The position numbers were made by a program, and so were the translations under genes. Below the pieces are notes generated by a model, which ran no database searches, was not told the DNA's origin, and saw only the letters and a list, made by a program, of their open reading frames with translations. 64,000 nt of DNA from JBLHKT01 sp043101615 (GTDB taxonomy: Bacteria; Planctomycetota; Phycisphaerae; Phycisphaerales; UBA1924), in the NCBI GenBank assembly GCA_043101615.1, contig JBICID010000043.1:1-64000 (forward strand), in the 5' to 3' direction. Below, piece after piece: positions 6,912 to 15,451 of this stretch; positions within the stretch are counted from its first letter, which is position 1; each line of letters begins with the position of its first letter.

Positions 6912-9674
6912 ATGACCACGGACGACCCGCAGAACACGCCCGACCATCCCATCGACGAGACCGGGGGCTCGATGAGCCGCCTGAACGTCGTGGACCACGA
7001 CATCGAGAAGGAGCTCCAGGAGAGCTACCTCACCTACGCCATGAGCACCATCATGGACCGGGCCCTGCCCGACGTCCGAGACGGGCTCAAGCCCAGCCAG
7101 CGACGCATCCTCGTCGCCATGAACGACCTCAACCTCCGCCCCGGCAAGAAGCACCTCAAGTGCGCCAAGATCTGCGGCGACACCTCGGGCAACTACCACC
7201 CGCACGGCGAGAGCGTCATCTACCCGACGATGGTTGGTATGGCGCAGGGATGGAAGATGCGCGTCCCGCTGGTCGATCCCCAGGGCAACTTCGGCTCGAT
7301 CGACGGCGATCCGCCCGCCGCCATGCGGTACACCGAGGCGCGCATGCACCACGCAGCGGTCGACATGCTCGCCGATCTCAAGCTCGACACCGTCGACTTC
7401 CAGTCCAACTACGACGACCGCCTGCTGGAGCCGACGGTGCTCCCGGCCAAGTTCCCGAACCTGCTGATCAACGGCGGCATGGGCATCGCGGTGGGCATGG
7501 CCACCAGCCTCCCACCGCACAACCCCGGCGAGATCCTCGACGCCATCGTCCGCGTCGTCAACGACCCCGACATCGACCTCGCCTCCCTCATGACCGACGA
7601 GACCGACGAGGACGGGACCGTTGTCCGAAAGGGTGTCCAGGGGCCCGACTTCCCCACAGGCGGCGTCATCCACGGACGCACCGGCATCCTCGAGGCCTAC
7701 AGCTCCGGGCGCGGGCGCGTCACCGTCCGCGGCACCTGCCACGTCGAGGAGCAGAAGAGCGGGCGCGAGCACCTGGTCATCGACGAGATCCCGTACGGCC
7801 TGGTGCAGAACACCCTGGTCGAGAAGATCGTCGAGGCGGTCAAGGACGAGCGCCTCAAGGACATCGCCGACATCCGCAACGAGTCGGGGCGGACCGCCCA
7901 GACCCGCATCGTGCTGGAGCTCAAGAAGAACGCCGACGCCGCGGTCATCGAGAACCAGCTCTACCAGCACACCCCGCTGCAGCAGACCTTCAGCATCATC
8001 AACATCGCGCTGGTGAACCGCCAGCCCCGGACGATGGGGCTCAGGCAGCTCATCCAGTGCTTCATCGACCACCGGTTCGAGGTCATCCGCCGGCGGACGG
8101 CCCACCTGCTGCGCGAGGCCAAAAAGCGGGCCCACGTGCTCGAGGGCATGATCTACGCGGTCTGCGACATCGACGAGGTCATCGCCCTCATCCGCTCGAG
8201 CCAGACGCGCGAGGAGGCCATCCAGAAGCTGATGGACCGGCGGTTCTCCATCCGCTCCGACGACCCCAAGGCGGCAGACATCCCCGCCTGGTTCATGAAC
8301 CGCGTGCGCTCGCTGGACGACGAGGGCGGCGCCCTGCTGACGCGCGTGCAGGCCGAGACCATCGGCGGCATGCGCCTCATCCAGCTCGTCGGGCTCGAGA
8401 TCGAGCGGCTCGTCAAGGAGTACAACGAGCTCGTCGAGCAGATTGAGGAGTACGAGGCCATCCTCGCCGACGACCAGAAGGTCCGGGACCTCATCGTCGC
8501 CGACTGCGACGAGATGAAGCAGCGGTACGCCACCGGCAAGCGGTCCGAGCGTCTCACCCGGATCGAGGAGGCCGCGGGCGACATCGACCTGGCCGCCCTG
8601 ATCCAGGAGCAGGACATGGCCGTCACCGTGTCCAACCAGGGCTACGCCAAGCGGGTGCCGCTGGAGACCTACCGGGCCCAGGGGCGTGGGGGCAAGGGCA
8701 TCCGGGCCTCGGACTCCAAGGACGACGACTTCATCGAGCACCTGTTCGTGGCCAGCACGCACGACGACCTGCTCTGCTTCACCGACACCGGTCGCGTGTT
8801 CAGGATCAAGGTCTTCGAGCTGCCCGAGATGAGCCGCACCAGCAAGGGCCGCCCGATCGTCAACTACATCGACCTGAAGCCGGGCGAGCGGACGTGCGCC
8901 TACCTGGCGATCAAGGACTTCGAGTCGGGCAGCCACTTCCTCACGTTCGTCAGCCGCAACGGCGTGGTGAAGAGGACCGCGCTCAAGGAGTACCGCAATG
9001 TCAACCGCAGCGGGCTGATCGCGGTCGGCATCCGAGAGGACGACGCCCTGCTGGACATCCGCCTGACCGAGGGCGCCGACGACCTGATGCTCGTCACCTC
9101 CAACGGCATGGCCATCCGCTTCAACGAGCAGGACGTCCGGCTGATGGGTCGCACCGCGGCGGGCGTCAAGGGCATCGACCTGGCCGAGGGCCACAGCGTC
9201 GTCGGCATCGTCCGCGTCCCGATGGTGGTCGACCGGGCCGACCCGGACGTCACGCACACCTCACCCGAGTCGCTGGAGCGAAACCTCAGCCTGCTCACCA
9301 TCACCGAGAACGGGTACGGCAAGCGCACCCCGGTCGACGAGTACCGCGTGCAGCCGGAGACGGGCCCCATGCGGTCGCAGAGCCGGGGCGGCAAGGGGCG
9401 GACCGACATCAAGACCACCGACCGCAACGGCCCCTCCGTCGCCGGGATCGGCGTCTACGACGACGAGGACGTGGTCGTCATCACCCGCGGCGGGCTCCTG
9501 GTCCGCATGGCGGCGGATTCGATCTCCAGCTACGGACGCGGGACCCAGGGCGTGCGGATCGTGGCCCTGAACGACGGAGACGCGGTCGTCTCGGCCGGGC
9601 GGGTCGAGGAGTCGGACGAGGCCGAGGAGCCGGGCGGCGAGGGCGTCTCTGACGCGACGCCGGTTTCCGAGTAG
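6912..9674 (+). CDS. gyrA: DNA gyrase subunit A
   Basis: The 920-residue breakage-reunion subunit of type II topoisomerase passes DNA duplexes in the cytoplasm together with GyrB, which is not in the window. The catalytic tyrosine is Y140 in AAMRYTEARM, and the QGNFGSIDGD and GIAVGMAT segments are intact. The C-terminal beta-pinwheel carries a GyrA-box-like QGRGGKG, which favours gyrase over topoisomerase IV; a second QSRGGKG occurs further on. In the quinolone-resistance region the sequence reads HPHGESVIYP, so the position equal to E. coli Asp87 is Pro. An acidic tail ends the protein. ATG 6912 is the first Met of a polar N-terminal stretch; no strong Shine-Dalgarno is seen. TATCAT at 6777-6782 is a possible -10. 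Confidence 0.96.
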   Translation: MTTDDPQNTPDHPIDETGGSMSRLNVVDHDIEKELQESYLTYAMSTIMDRALPDVRDGLKPSQRRILVAMNDLNLRPGKKHLKCAKICGDTSGNYHPHGESVIYPTMVGMAQGWKMRVPLVDPQGNFGSIDGDPPAAMRYTEARMHHAAVDMLADLKLDTVDFQSNYDDRLLEPTVLPAKFPNLLINGGMGIAVGMATSLPPHNPGEILDAIVRVVNDPDIDLASLMTDETDEDGTVVRKGVQGPDFPTGGVIHGRTGILEAYSSGRGRVTVRGTCHVEEQKSGREHLVIDEIPYGLVQNTLVEKIVEAVKDERLKDIADIRNESGRTAQTRIVLELKKNADAAVIENQLYQHTPLQQTFSIINIALVNRQPRTMGLRQLIQCFIDHRFEVIRRRTAHLLREAKKRAHVLEGMIYAVCDIDEVIALIRSSQTREEAIQKLMDRRFSIRSDDPKAADIPAWFMNRVRSLDDEGGALLTRVQAETIGGMRLIQLVGLEIERLVKEYNELVEQIEEYEAILADDQKVRDLIVADCDEMKQRYATGKRSERLTRIEEAAGDIDLAALIQEQDMAVTVSNQGYAKRVPLETYRAQGRGGKGIRASDSKDDDFIEHLFVASTHDDLLCFTDTGRVFRIKVFELPEMSRTSKGRPIVNYIDLKPGERTCAYLAIKDFESGSHFLTFVSRNGVVKRTALKEYRNVNRSGLIAVGIREDDALLDIRLTEGADDLMLVTSNGMAIRFNEQDVRLMGRTAAGVKGIDLAEGHSVVGIVRVPMVVDRADPDVTHTSPESLERNLSLLTITENGYGKRTPVDEYRVQPETGPMRSQSRGGKGRTDIKTTDRNGPSVAGIGVYDDEDVVVITRGGLLVRMAADSISSYGRGTQGVRIVALNDGDAVVSAGRVEESDEAEEPGGEGVSDATPVSE

Positions 9675-9745
9675 ACTGTCCTTCCCCCCTGGCCCCCCCG
9701 CCCCCTCACCCCGCGCACGCCGCACGCGCCACCGAGGACCCAGCC

Positions 9746-10090
9746 ATGGCCATCGAATGGTCCGACGACATCATGCTCGCCAACCTCGCCGACGAGCCCG
9801 CGCTGTCCGACGAACTGAACCTGATCTGCGATCAGATCGAGGACTCGGGCGACAAGCCGCACGCCGTGCTCGATTTCCGCTCCGTGAGCTACATCAACTC
9901 CTCCAACATCGCCCAGCTCCTCCGCCTGCGGAAGATCCTGGACGCCGCCGGACGCGAGATGCGGATCTGCGGCGTCGCGGACGAGGTGTGGTCGGTGCTG
10001 ATGGTCACGGGGCTGGACAAGGTCTTCACGTTCTCGCCTGACACGCTCACGGCCCTGGCCTCCCTCCAGATCGGCGATCCGGGCGACTGA
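9746..10090 (+). CDS. STAS-domain anti-sigma-factor antagonist-like protein
   Basis: This 114-residue single STAS domain is of the SpoIIAA/RsbV type, which in known systems sequesters an anti-sigma kinase when unphosphorylated. The core reads VLDFRSVSYINSSNIAQLLRL; the serine pair in INSSN occupies the place of the phosphorylated DSSG serine. The start ATG 9746 is preceded by GAGGA at a good distance. No RsbW-type kinase gene is next to it, but two SpoIIE-type phosphatase genes lie 1-4 kb downstream, which suggests (by inference) a partner-switching circuit whose kinase is elsewhere. Confidence 0.8.
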   Translation: MAIEWSDDIMLANLADEPALSDELNLICDQIEDSGDKPHAVLDFRSVSYINSSNIAQLLRLRKILDAAGREMRICGVADEVWSVLMVTGLDKVFTFSPDTLTALASLQIGDPGD

Positions 10091-10234
10091 GCCGTGGCGG
10101 TCCCCGGGCGTGCCGCGTCGCGAGACGCGGGCCGCTGCGCCCTCGGGCTCACTCCCACACACGCGGTGCACGACCGGAGTTCGAGAGATAATCAGGCCGG
10201 TTGTCGTAAACCTGCATCCCGGGCCCCCCGAGAC

Positions 10235-10264
10235 CGAATCCTCGCCGTCCCCGGCCGGTAGACT
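10235..10264 (+). promoter_or_regulatory. Promoter match upstream of the ABC ATPase gene
   Basis: CGAATC (10235-10240), 18 bases, then TAGACT (10259-10264). The predicted start of transcription is about ten bases before ATG 10282. Confidence 0.45.
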
Positions 10265-10281
10265 CCCCCGAGACCCCCTTG

Positions 10282-11100
10282 ATGCAGCGCGTGGACACCC
10301 CAGCACAACCCGGCGAGACCGACGCCCAGGCTTCCGACACCGAGGCCGCGCCGGGATCGCCCCTGCCGGGAGGCGTCGCGCGCCCCCGGACGGACCGCCA
10401 AGCGGTCGCGGAGCTGCGCGGGGTGCAGAAGACGTACTACAAGCCCGACGGCTCGATCATGGTCGAGGCGCTCAAGGGGCTGGACCTGCGGATCGACGCG
10501 GGCGAGTACGTCGCGATCATGGGCGCCTCGGGCTCGGGCAAGTCCACCCTCATGAACATCCTGGGCTGCCTGGACCGCCCGACCGCGGGGCAGTACCTGC
10601 TCGACGGCGTGCCCGCGGAGAGCCTGGGCGACGAGGAGCTCAGCAAGTTCCGCGGACGCAAGATCGGCTTCGTCTTCCAGGCGTTCAACCTGATCCCGCA
10701 GCTCACCGTCGCCCAGAACGTCGAGGTCCCGCTGTTCTACCAGGGCGTGGACGCCGAGGAGCGCCGCGCGCGGGCGCTGCAGAAGCTCGACCTGGTCGAG
10801 CTGGGCGACCGGACGGACCACCGCCCGCGCGAGCTCTCGGGCGGGCAGCAGCAGCGCGTCGCCATCGCTCGCTCGCTCGTCACCGAGCCCGTGGTGCTGA
10901 TGGCCGACGAGCCGACCGGCAACCTCGACTCAACCACCGGCAACGCGATCCTCGAGCTGTTCGAGTCGCTTCACGACAACGGCATGACCATCATCATGGT
11001 CACCCACGACGACTCGGTCGCCGAGCGCTGCGAGCGGATCGTCCGCCTCAAGGACGGCGAGCTCGAGTCCGACCGGGTGCTGCGCCGGCGCCACGCCTGA
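10282..11100 (+). CDS. ABC transporter ATP-binding protein (MacB/LolD type)
   Basis: The 272-residue ATPase belongs to the family that powers lipoprotein release and mechanotransmission permeases. It shows Walker A GASGSGKST (81-89), the Q-loop FVFQAFNLIPQ, signature LSGGQQQRVAIARSL, Walker B VVLMADEPTGNLD and the switch histidine in MVTHD. The family-typical PTGNLDS supports the MacB/LolD/FtsE-like group. An N-terminal stretch of about 40 polar residues precedes the domain. No FtsX/MacB-type permease gene is adjacent: the next gene is on the opposite strand, so the permease must lie elsewhere. The start is ATG 10282, with a TTG directly before it in frame. Confidence 0.88.
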   Translation: MQRVDTPAQPGETDAQASDTEAAPGSPLPGGVARPRTDRQAVAELRGVQKTYYKPDGSIMVEALKGLDLRIDAGEYVAIMGASGSGKSTLMNILGCLDRPTAGQYLLDGVPAESLGDEELSKFRGRKIGFVFQAFNLIPQLTVAQNVEVPLFYQGVDAEERRARALQKLDLVELGDRTDHRPRELSGGQQQRVAIARSLVTEPVVLMADEPTGNLDSTTGNAILELFESLHDNGMTIIMVTHDDSVAERCERIVRLKDGELESDRVLRRRHA

Positions 11101-11173
11101 AGCCGCCCCACACACGCCGCGCCATGGCCATCCGCGATCGTCGCGAACCCGCACCCGCGCGTGTCGGCGTGGT

Positions 11174-12418
11174 TCAGGCGGCGTCGCGGTTGTAGCGCTT
11201 CGATTCGCTCAGGCGCATCGTGAGGATGGTCGCGTCGTTGCTGCGGTGCAGCGAGCCCGGCATGGCGTCGCACAGACGCTCCAGCCGGGCGCACTCCTCG
11301 CCCAGCGAGCCCTCCGAGCCGGACACGGCCTGCAGCTCGTGCATCAGGTCGTGGTCCGCGGCGTCGCGGAAGGCCTGCTCGGCCCCGTCGCTCAGGAAGG
11401 CCAGCACGCCGTGCTCGTCGAGCGTGGTGGTGGTCTCCCGGAACTCCGCCCCCTCGCGGGTCCCCAGCGGGGAGCCGCTGATCCCGAAGCGGCGCACGCC
11501 CTCGGGGGTGGCGATGGTGGGCAGCGGCGCACCGGCGGAGGCGAGGGTCAGCTCGGCGCTGCGCAGGTCGAGCAGGGCGTAGACCGCCGCGGCCCGATGC
11601 CCGGCGCCGGTGACCTGGAACTCGCAGAGCTGCTCGTTGAGGACGCTCAGGGCCTGGCTGGGATGAAACACCGAGGTGAGCCCGCTCTCGCGTCCCATCG
11701 CCCGCAGGGCCCGGATCAGGCGCATGCACAGCAGCGCGCCGGCGGTCCCCTCGCTCAGACCGTCGGCCATGAAGATCCGCACCACGTCCTCGTCCACCAG
11801 CGCCACGTCGATCAGGTCGCGCGGGATGACGCCCGCGGCCCGGTGGGCGACGCCCAGCTCCAGCCCCATGATGCGGGGCGGCGTCTTCGGGATCAGCTCG
11901 TCGGGCAGCAGGCCCGCCAGGTGCAGCTCCTCGCCGCTGGAGGGCGCCTCCATCGCCCGGGTGACCAGACGCTCGGCGATGTCCAGCTCGCGCGACAGGC
12001 GGGTGACCGTGGGCTGGCGTTTCTCCAGGGTCGTGAGCATCGAGACGACCTCCTCGGGCGGGGTGTCCCAGTGCTCCACCAGGATGCCCTCCTCGTTGAC
12101 GGCCCGCAGGCGGTCGTCGAGCCGCTCGCACAGGATCAGCGTCGGGCGGTTGGTCCGGCGGGCGTGCTCGAGGATCGAATAGGTCTGGGTGCGGGGCTCG
12201 TCCGAGGGCACGATGGCGAGCATGGCCGAGAGGCTGGCCTGGTTGTCGTCTGCCTGTTCGTGCTGCAGCATCGGCACGGTCGTGAGGCGGACGGAGGGCG
12301 ACCGCCCCGGCCAGCAGCGCAGGACCGGGCCGATCCAGCGCTCGACCGGGCCTCGCAGGGTCAGCCCGCAGCAGACCGTCAGGGTCTTGGGCTCGTGGTG
12401 TTGGTGTGGTTCGGTCAC
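11174..12418 (-). CDS. SpoIIE/RsbU-type phosphatase paralogue with altered active site
   Basis: This 414-residue protein matches its upstream neighbour (12445-13698) in layout, with an N-terminal domain of about 130 residues, a coiled linker and a PP2C-like C-terminal domain. At the metal site the neighbour's GDVSGDVYD (191-199) is replaced by GVIPRDLID (196-204), so the first Asp has become Val. IADAVGHG has become MADGLSEG, losing the His. LSDGAEQAF is kept, but the terminal PDD is SND. Phosphatase activity is therefore doubtful, and a regulatory pseudophosphatase is one possibility. The start is GTG 12418 with GAGAGG ten bases upstream; the gene begins 26 bases after its neighbour and is surely co-transcribed. 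It probably arose by tandem duplication. Confidence 0.75.
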   Translation of the reverse strand: MTEPHQHHEPKTLTVCCGLTLRGPVERWIGPVLRCWPGRSPSVRLTTVPMLQHEQADDNQASLSAMLAIVPSDEPRTQTYSILEHARRTNRPTLILCERLDDRLRAVNEEGILVEHWDTPPEEVVSMLTTLEKRQPTVTRLSRELDIAERLVTRAMEAPSSGEELHLAGLLPDELIPKTPPRIMGLELGVAHRAAGVIPRDLIDVALVDEDVVRIFMADGLSEGTAGALLCMRLIRALRAMGRESGLTSVFHPSQALSVLNEQLCEFQVTGAGHRAAAVYALLDLRSAELTLASAGAPLPTIATPEGVRRFGISGSPLGTREGAEFRETTTTLDEHGVLAFLSDGAEQAFRDAADHDLMHELQAVSGSEGSLGEECARLERLCDAMPGSLHRSNDATILTMRLSESKRYNRDAA

Positions 12419-12444
12419 CGGGGCGTGTCCTCTCGTCGCTCGCC

Positions 12445-13698
12445 TCAGGCGGCGAGGCGCGCCTCCTGCGCGACCGGGCTGATCAGCAGTGCCGTCACGT
12501 CGTCGGGCTGGTGCAGCGACCCGACCTGGCTGTCTAGCTCGGCGTTCAGCCGCAGGGCCGCCTCGCGCACGCCACCGGCGCCGCCCGATGCGGAGACGCT
12601 CGCGAGCTTCTCGAGGTGGGTCCGGGTCGGACGCTTGAGGTCCTCGCCCGTCGCCCCCTCGTCCGGGAAGGCCATCTCGAAGCCGTCGCTGAACAGCACC
12701 AGCACCTCGCCCGGGCTGAGCGTGAACTCGGCCTCGCCGAACTCCGCCTCCTCGAACACGCCAAGCAGCGGTCCCCCGGTCTCGATGCGACGGCTCCCGC
12801 TCGGGCCGCACACGATCGGGGGCGGGTGACCTGCCCCGGCCAGGCGGACGCGCCCGGTCGGGGCGTCGATCAGGCCGTACACCGCGGTGGCGAAGCGGCT
12901 GGAGGAGCCCCCGTGGCGCACCAGCTCGTCGTTGAGTCGTTCGAGGGCCTCGACGGGGCTCAGGATGCGTTCGCTGTCGCCCACGCCCTCGGTCATGCGC
13001 AGCGACCGGGCGATGATCTGGGTCATCATTGCCGCGGGCACCCCGTGCCCCACCGCGTCGGCGATGAAGAAGGCAATCGTGTCGTCGTCGAGCCTGCGGA
13101 GGTCGTACACGTCACCGGAGACGTCCCCGGCGGGGCGGTACACCACGCCCAGGTCAACCAGCCCCGCACCGCAGTTGGCGCTGGGCAGGAACTCACGCTG
13201 CACGCTCGCGGCCCGGCGCATCTCCGCGTTCCACTCGATCAGCTGACGCTGCACACCGTCGAGCATCATGCGGCTCAGCCGGTGCTCGCGCGCGATGCGG
13301 TCGATCACCTCCTGGCGGGCGGCCAGGGTCGCCAGCGAGGTCGCGATGTGGGCCGGGTCGGTGCACCAGGGCAGGGTGGGGGCCCCGAGCACCGCGGTGG
13401 GCTTGTCGCTGGGCTCGGTTAGCACCAGCACCGCGCCCATCGACTCCTCGACGTACCCCTCCAGCACCGCCAGGGTCGAATCCCGCTCATGCTTGCTCAG
13501 CAGCACGACCAGCACCCCCTCGCGATGGCCGGCCGGGTTGCGGACGCTGTCCCAGGTGGTCACACGCACGCTGGGCCGGAGCATCCCCATGGGCCAGGAG
13601 AGCAGCACCGGCGACAGGATCGATTCCGGGTCGAGACGCTCCGAGAGCAGCGGCGACGCCGTCAGCAGCACCTCAAACTCGCCCCGGCCCTGCACCAT
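12445..13698 (-). CDS. PP2C-type (SpoIIE/RsbU) serine phosphatase
   Basis: The 417-residue protein would dephosphorylate a STAS-domain antagonist in a partner-switching pathway. The C-terminal PP2C domain has the metal-binding GDVSGDVYD (D192, D196), FIADAVGHGVPAAMM (D214), VLFSDGFEMAF and a final QPDDVTAL, all intact. An N-terminal regulatory domain of about 125 residues of unrecognised type is followed by a helical linker containing VQREFLP, typical of this family. ATG 13698 follows GGAG on the minus strand. It heads a two-gene unit with the degenerate paralogue. The nearby STAS gene at 9746 is a candidate substrate, but this is inference from proximity. Confidence 0.88.
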   Translation of the reverse strand: MVQGRGEFEVLLTASPLLSERLDPESILSPVLLSWPMGMLRPSVRVTTWDSVRNPAGHREGVLVVLLSKHERDSTLAVLEGYVEESMGAVLVLTEPSDKPTAVLGAPTLPWCTDPAHIATSLATLAARQEVIDRIAREHRLSRMMLDGVQRQLIEWNAEMRRAASVQREFLPSANCGAGLVDLGVVYRPAGDVSGDVYDLRRLDDDTIAFFIADAVGHGVPAAMMTQIIARSLRMTEGVGDSERILSPVEALERLNDELVRHGGSSSRFATAVYGLIDAPTGRVRLAGAGHPPPIVCGPSGSRRIETGGPLLGVFEEAEFGEAEFTLSPGEVLVLFSDGFEMAFPDEGATGEDLKRPTRTHLEKLASVSASGGAGGVREAALRLNAELDSQVGSLHQPDDVTALLISPVAQEARLAA

Positions 13699-13847
13699 GC
13701 GTCACTCCGTCATGGACACCCGACGTGGCGGACGCGCAGCGTCGTCCGATCCGGGCGTGTATCGACCCGGACGGGACACGACTTGGGCCCGATTCCGGGC
13801 GTGCGGGCACACAAAGCTGTGCGTCGCACCCCTGATCGGGGTGGGGT

Positions 13848-14399
13848 CTACTCGGTGAAGTGGTCCAGCAGCTCGGTGTCGAGGTCGATCCTGTCGCCGG
13901 GCTTGACGTCGAGCTCTTCGAGGGCTCCGCCGGGGATCTCGATGGCGTACTTCGCGGCGTACCGGCTGCCGTACCGCTTCAGGCGGGAGGCGTAGGCCCG
14001 GTTCAGGTAGTCGCCGACCTCGCCCTCGCCCTCGCCGCGCGGGGGCTCGATGGGCATGTGGTGGGTGGCGGTGACGTTGCCGGTGGCGTCGAGGAAGATG
14101 ATGTCGAGCGGGATGAAGCAGTCCCGCATCACGAAATAGCGCTCGTCGGAGCGGGGGAAGCTGAAGAGCATGCCGGCGTCGGGGGCGAGCTCGGTCCTCT
14201 GGCCGAGCCCCTTGGTGCGGGTCGCGTCGTCGAGGGCGAGCTCGAGGGTGTAGGTCTTGCCGGAGATGGTGACCTTCATGGTCGCGGGGGCGACCTCGGG
14301 CATGGGCTCGGCGCAGCCGGAGAGCTTCACGCACGCGGGCAGGGTGACCACGCACGCAGCGGCGAGCAGGAACACGCGTCGATTGATCCGTCTCAGCAT
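13848..14399 (-). CDS. DUF192 (COG1430) exported protein, likely lipoprotein
   Basis: The 183-residue product belongs to the DUF192 family, whose biochemical role is not established. Family landmarks are the TRTKGLGQR segment, AGMLFSFP, the FVMRDCFIPLDIIFLD core and the late VKPGDRI. The N-terminus has an arginine-rich start and a hydrophobic stretch ending LPAC or LSGC, so it is probably a membrane-anchored lipoprotein. ATG 14399 overlaps the gluQ stop (ATGCTGA), which suggests translational coupling; an in-frame ATG at 14411 is the alternative. No function link to gluQ is evident beyond co-transcription. Confidence 0.8.
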   Translation of the reverse strand: MLRRINRRVFLLAAACVVTLPACVKLSGCAEPMPEVAPATMKVTISGKTYTLELALDDATRTKGLGQRTELAPDAGMLFSFPRSDERYFVMRDCFIPLDIIFLDATGNVTATHHMPIEPPRGEGEGEVGDYLNRAYASRLKRYGSRYAAKYAIEIPGGALEELDVKPGDRIDLDTELLDHFTE

Positions 14400-15394
14400 C
14401 CCGTCAGCCATCGCTGGGCCCTCTCGTCGAAGATCACGTCTGAGTCTGGAATCCTACTCGGATCGAGCCGGTCCCGGAACTCATCGGCGGACATCGGCTC
14501 CGGCTCGACAGAATCGGGGGGCAGCAGGCCGGCCCAGAGGCCCGCGAGGGCGATCACGCGGCGCGGGTCGAGGCCCTGCTCGCGCCAGGTGGCCAGGCGG
14601 GTGTCGCCGTGACGCTTGGCGAGCCGGAGTCCGTCGGTCCCGCGGACCAGCGGGGTGTGCCAGTAGCGGGGGGCCCATTCGAGCCCGAGGGCGCGGGCCA
14701 AGGCCAGCTGGCGGGGCGCGGACTCGAGCAGGTCGTTGCCCCGGACGATATCGGTCACGCCCTGGCGGTGGTCGTCGATGACGACCGCGAGCTGGTAGCT
14801 GGGCTGGTCCCTCTTGGTCCAGACGACGAAGTCGCCGATGGTGTCGGGCAGCGCGATGCGCTGCGGGCCGAGCAGCTCGTCGGTGAACTCGACGGGCTCG
14901 TCGGGCACCGCGAAGCGCCAGTTGCCGCCCCTGGCCTCGAAGGCGCGGGGCCGTGGCTCGGGTCGCAGGGAACGCGGGAAGACGGTCTCGCCGGAGCCCT
15001 CCTGCGGGGCGCTGGCGGCGGACTCGATCTCGGAGCGGGTCAGGTCGCAGGGGTACGCTCGCCCCGAGGAGGCGAGCGAGCGCATCGCGTCGGAATAAGG
15101 GGTCAGGTCGAGGGACTGCAGCATCGGCCCGTCGTCCCAGTCGATCCCGAGCCAGCGGAGCAGGTCGACGGTCTGCTCGACGGCGCCCGGCTTGACGCGC
15201 GGGGTGTCGAGGTCCTCGATCCGCAGGACGATGCGCCAGCCCCGCGAGCGTGCGAGGCCCCAGGCCAGGAGGAAGGAAAAGGCGTTGCCCAGGTGCAGCG
15301 CGCCGGTGGGTGAGGGCGCGAGGCGTGTGACGCGAGACGACGCGTCGTCTCGCGCTTTTTCCGGCTTGACAGGAACATTCGCCTCGTCGCCCAT
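14393..15394 (-). CDS. gluQ: Glutamyl-Q tRNA(Asp) synthetase
   Basis: The 333-residue class I synthetase-like enzyme attaches glutamate to queuosine in tRNA(Asp). LAPSPTGALHLGNA carries the HIGH-type motif, RIEDLDTPR follows, and LRLAKRHGD is in the KMSKS position. The length and the absence of an anticodon-binding domain favour GluQ over GltX. The zinc-binding region is reduced to YPCDLTRSE. The non-conserved N-terminus (about 25 residues) is encoded by DNA holding a perfect 24-bp palindrome. The start may instead be GTG 15403, which lies five bases after a TACGCT hexamer; ATG 15394 is used here. The gene is divergent from the pterin dehydratase gene and the two -10 hexamers overlap. Confidence 0.85.
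   Translation of the reverse strand: MGDEANVPVKPEKARDDASSRVTRLAPSPTGALHLGNAFSFLLAWGLARSRGWRIVLRIEDLDTPRVKPGAVEQTVDLLRWLGIDWDDGPMLQSLDLTPYSDAMRSLASSGRAYPCDLTRSEIESAASAPQEGSGETVFPRSLRPEPRPRAFEARGGNWRFAVPDEPVEFTDELLGPQRIALPDTIGDFVVWTKRDQPSYQLAVVIDDHRQGVTDIVRGNDLLESAPRQLALARALGLEWAPRYWHTPLVRGTDGLRLAKRHGDTRLATWREQGLDPRRVIALAGLWAGLLPPDSVEPEPMSADEFRDRLDPSRIPDSDVIFDERAQRWLTGC
15331..15354. repeat. Perfect 24-bp palindrome inside the gluQ 5' region
   Basis: CGCGAGACGACG is followed at once by its exact reverse complement, and then by CTTTTT on the plus strand. It lies 40-63 bases inside gluQ from ATG 15394, in the non-conserved N-terminal part. In plus-strand RNA it resembles an intrinsic terminator; in gluQ mRNA it would be a stem near the 5' end. 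Confidence 0.8.
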
Positions 15395-15408
15395 GCCTTG
15401 CACGCCAG

Positions 15409-15418
15409 AGCGTACACT
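15409..15418. promoter_or_regulatory. Overlapping divergent -10 hexamers (gluQ / pterin dehydratase)
   Basis: Minus-strand TACGCT (15414-15409) and plus-strand TACACT (15413-15418) share two base pairs. The first ends five bases before GTG 15403 of gluQ. The second would start a leader of about 33 bases that contains the AAGGAG site of the dehydratase gene. Confidence 0.45.
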
Positions 15419-15445
15419 GCGTCTCACCTCGCGTGCATGAGCCCG

Positions 15446-15451
15446 AAGGAG
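15446..15451 (+). promoter_or_regulatory. Ribosome-binding site deciding the GTG 15458 start
   Basis: AAGGAG lies six bases before GTG 15458 and is the best Shine-Dalgarno in the neighbourhood. The alternative ATG 15437 lies upstream of it. Confidence 0.75.

Noticed and set aside
11174..12418. Second SpoIIE-type gene as a decaying pseudogene
   Set aside because: The frame is intact over 414 codons with conserved layout and a good ribosome-binding site; altered function fits better than decay.
13806..13858. CACCCC/GGGGTG inverted repeat after the DUF192 gene
   Set aside because: The stem is only six bases and no T-run follows, so a terminator is not supported.
15366..15371. A perfect TTGACA box upstream of the pterin dehydratase gene
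   Set aside because: It lies inside gluQ and 41 bases from the only plausible -10, too far to work as a pair.
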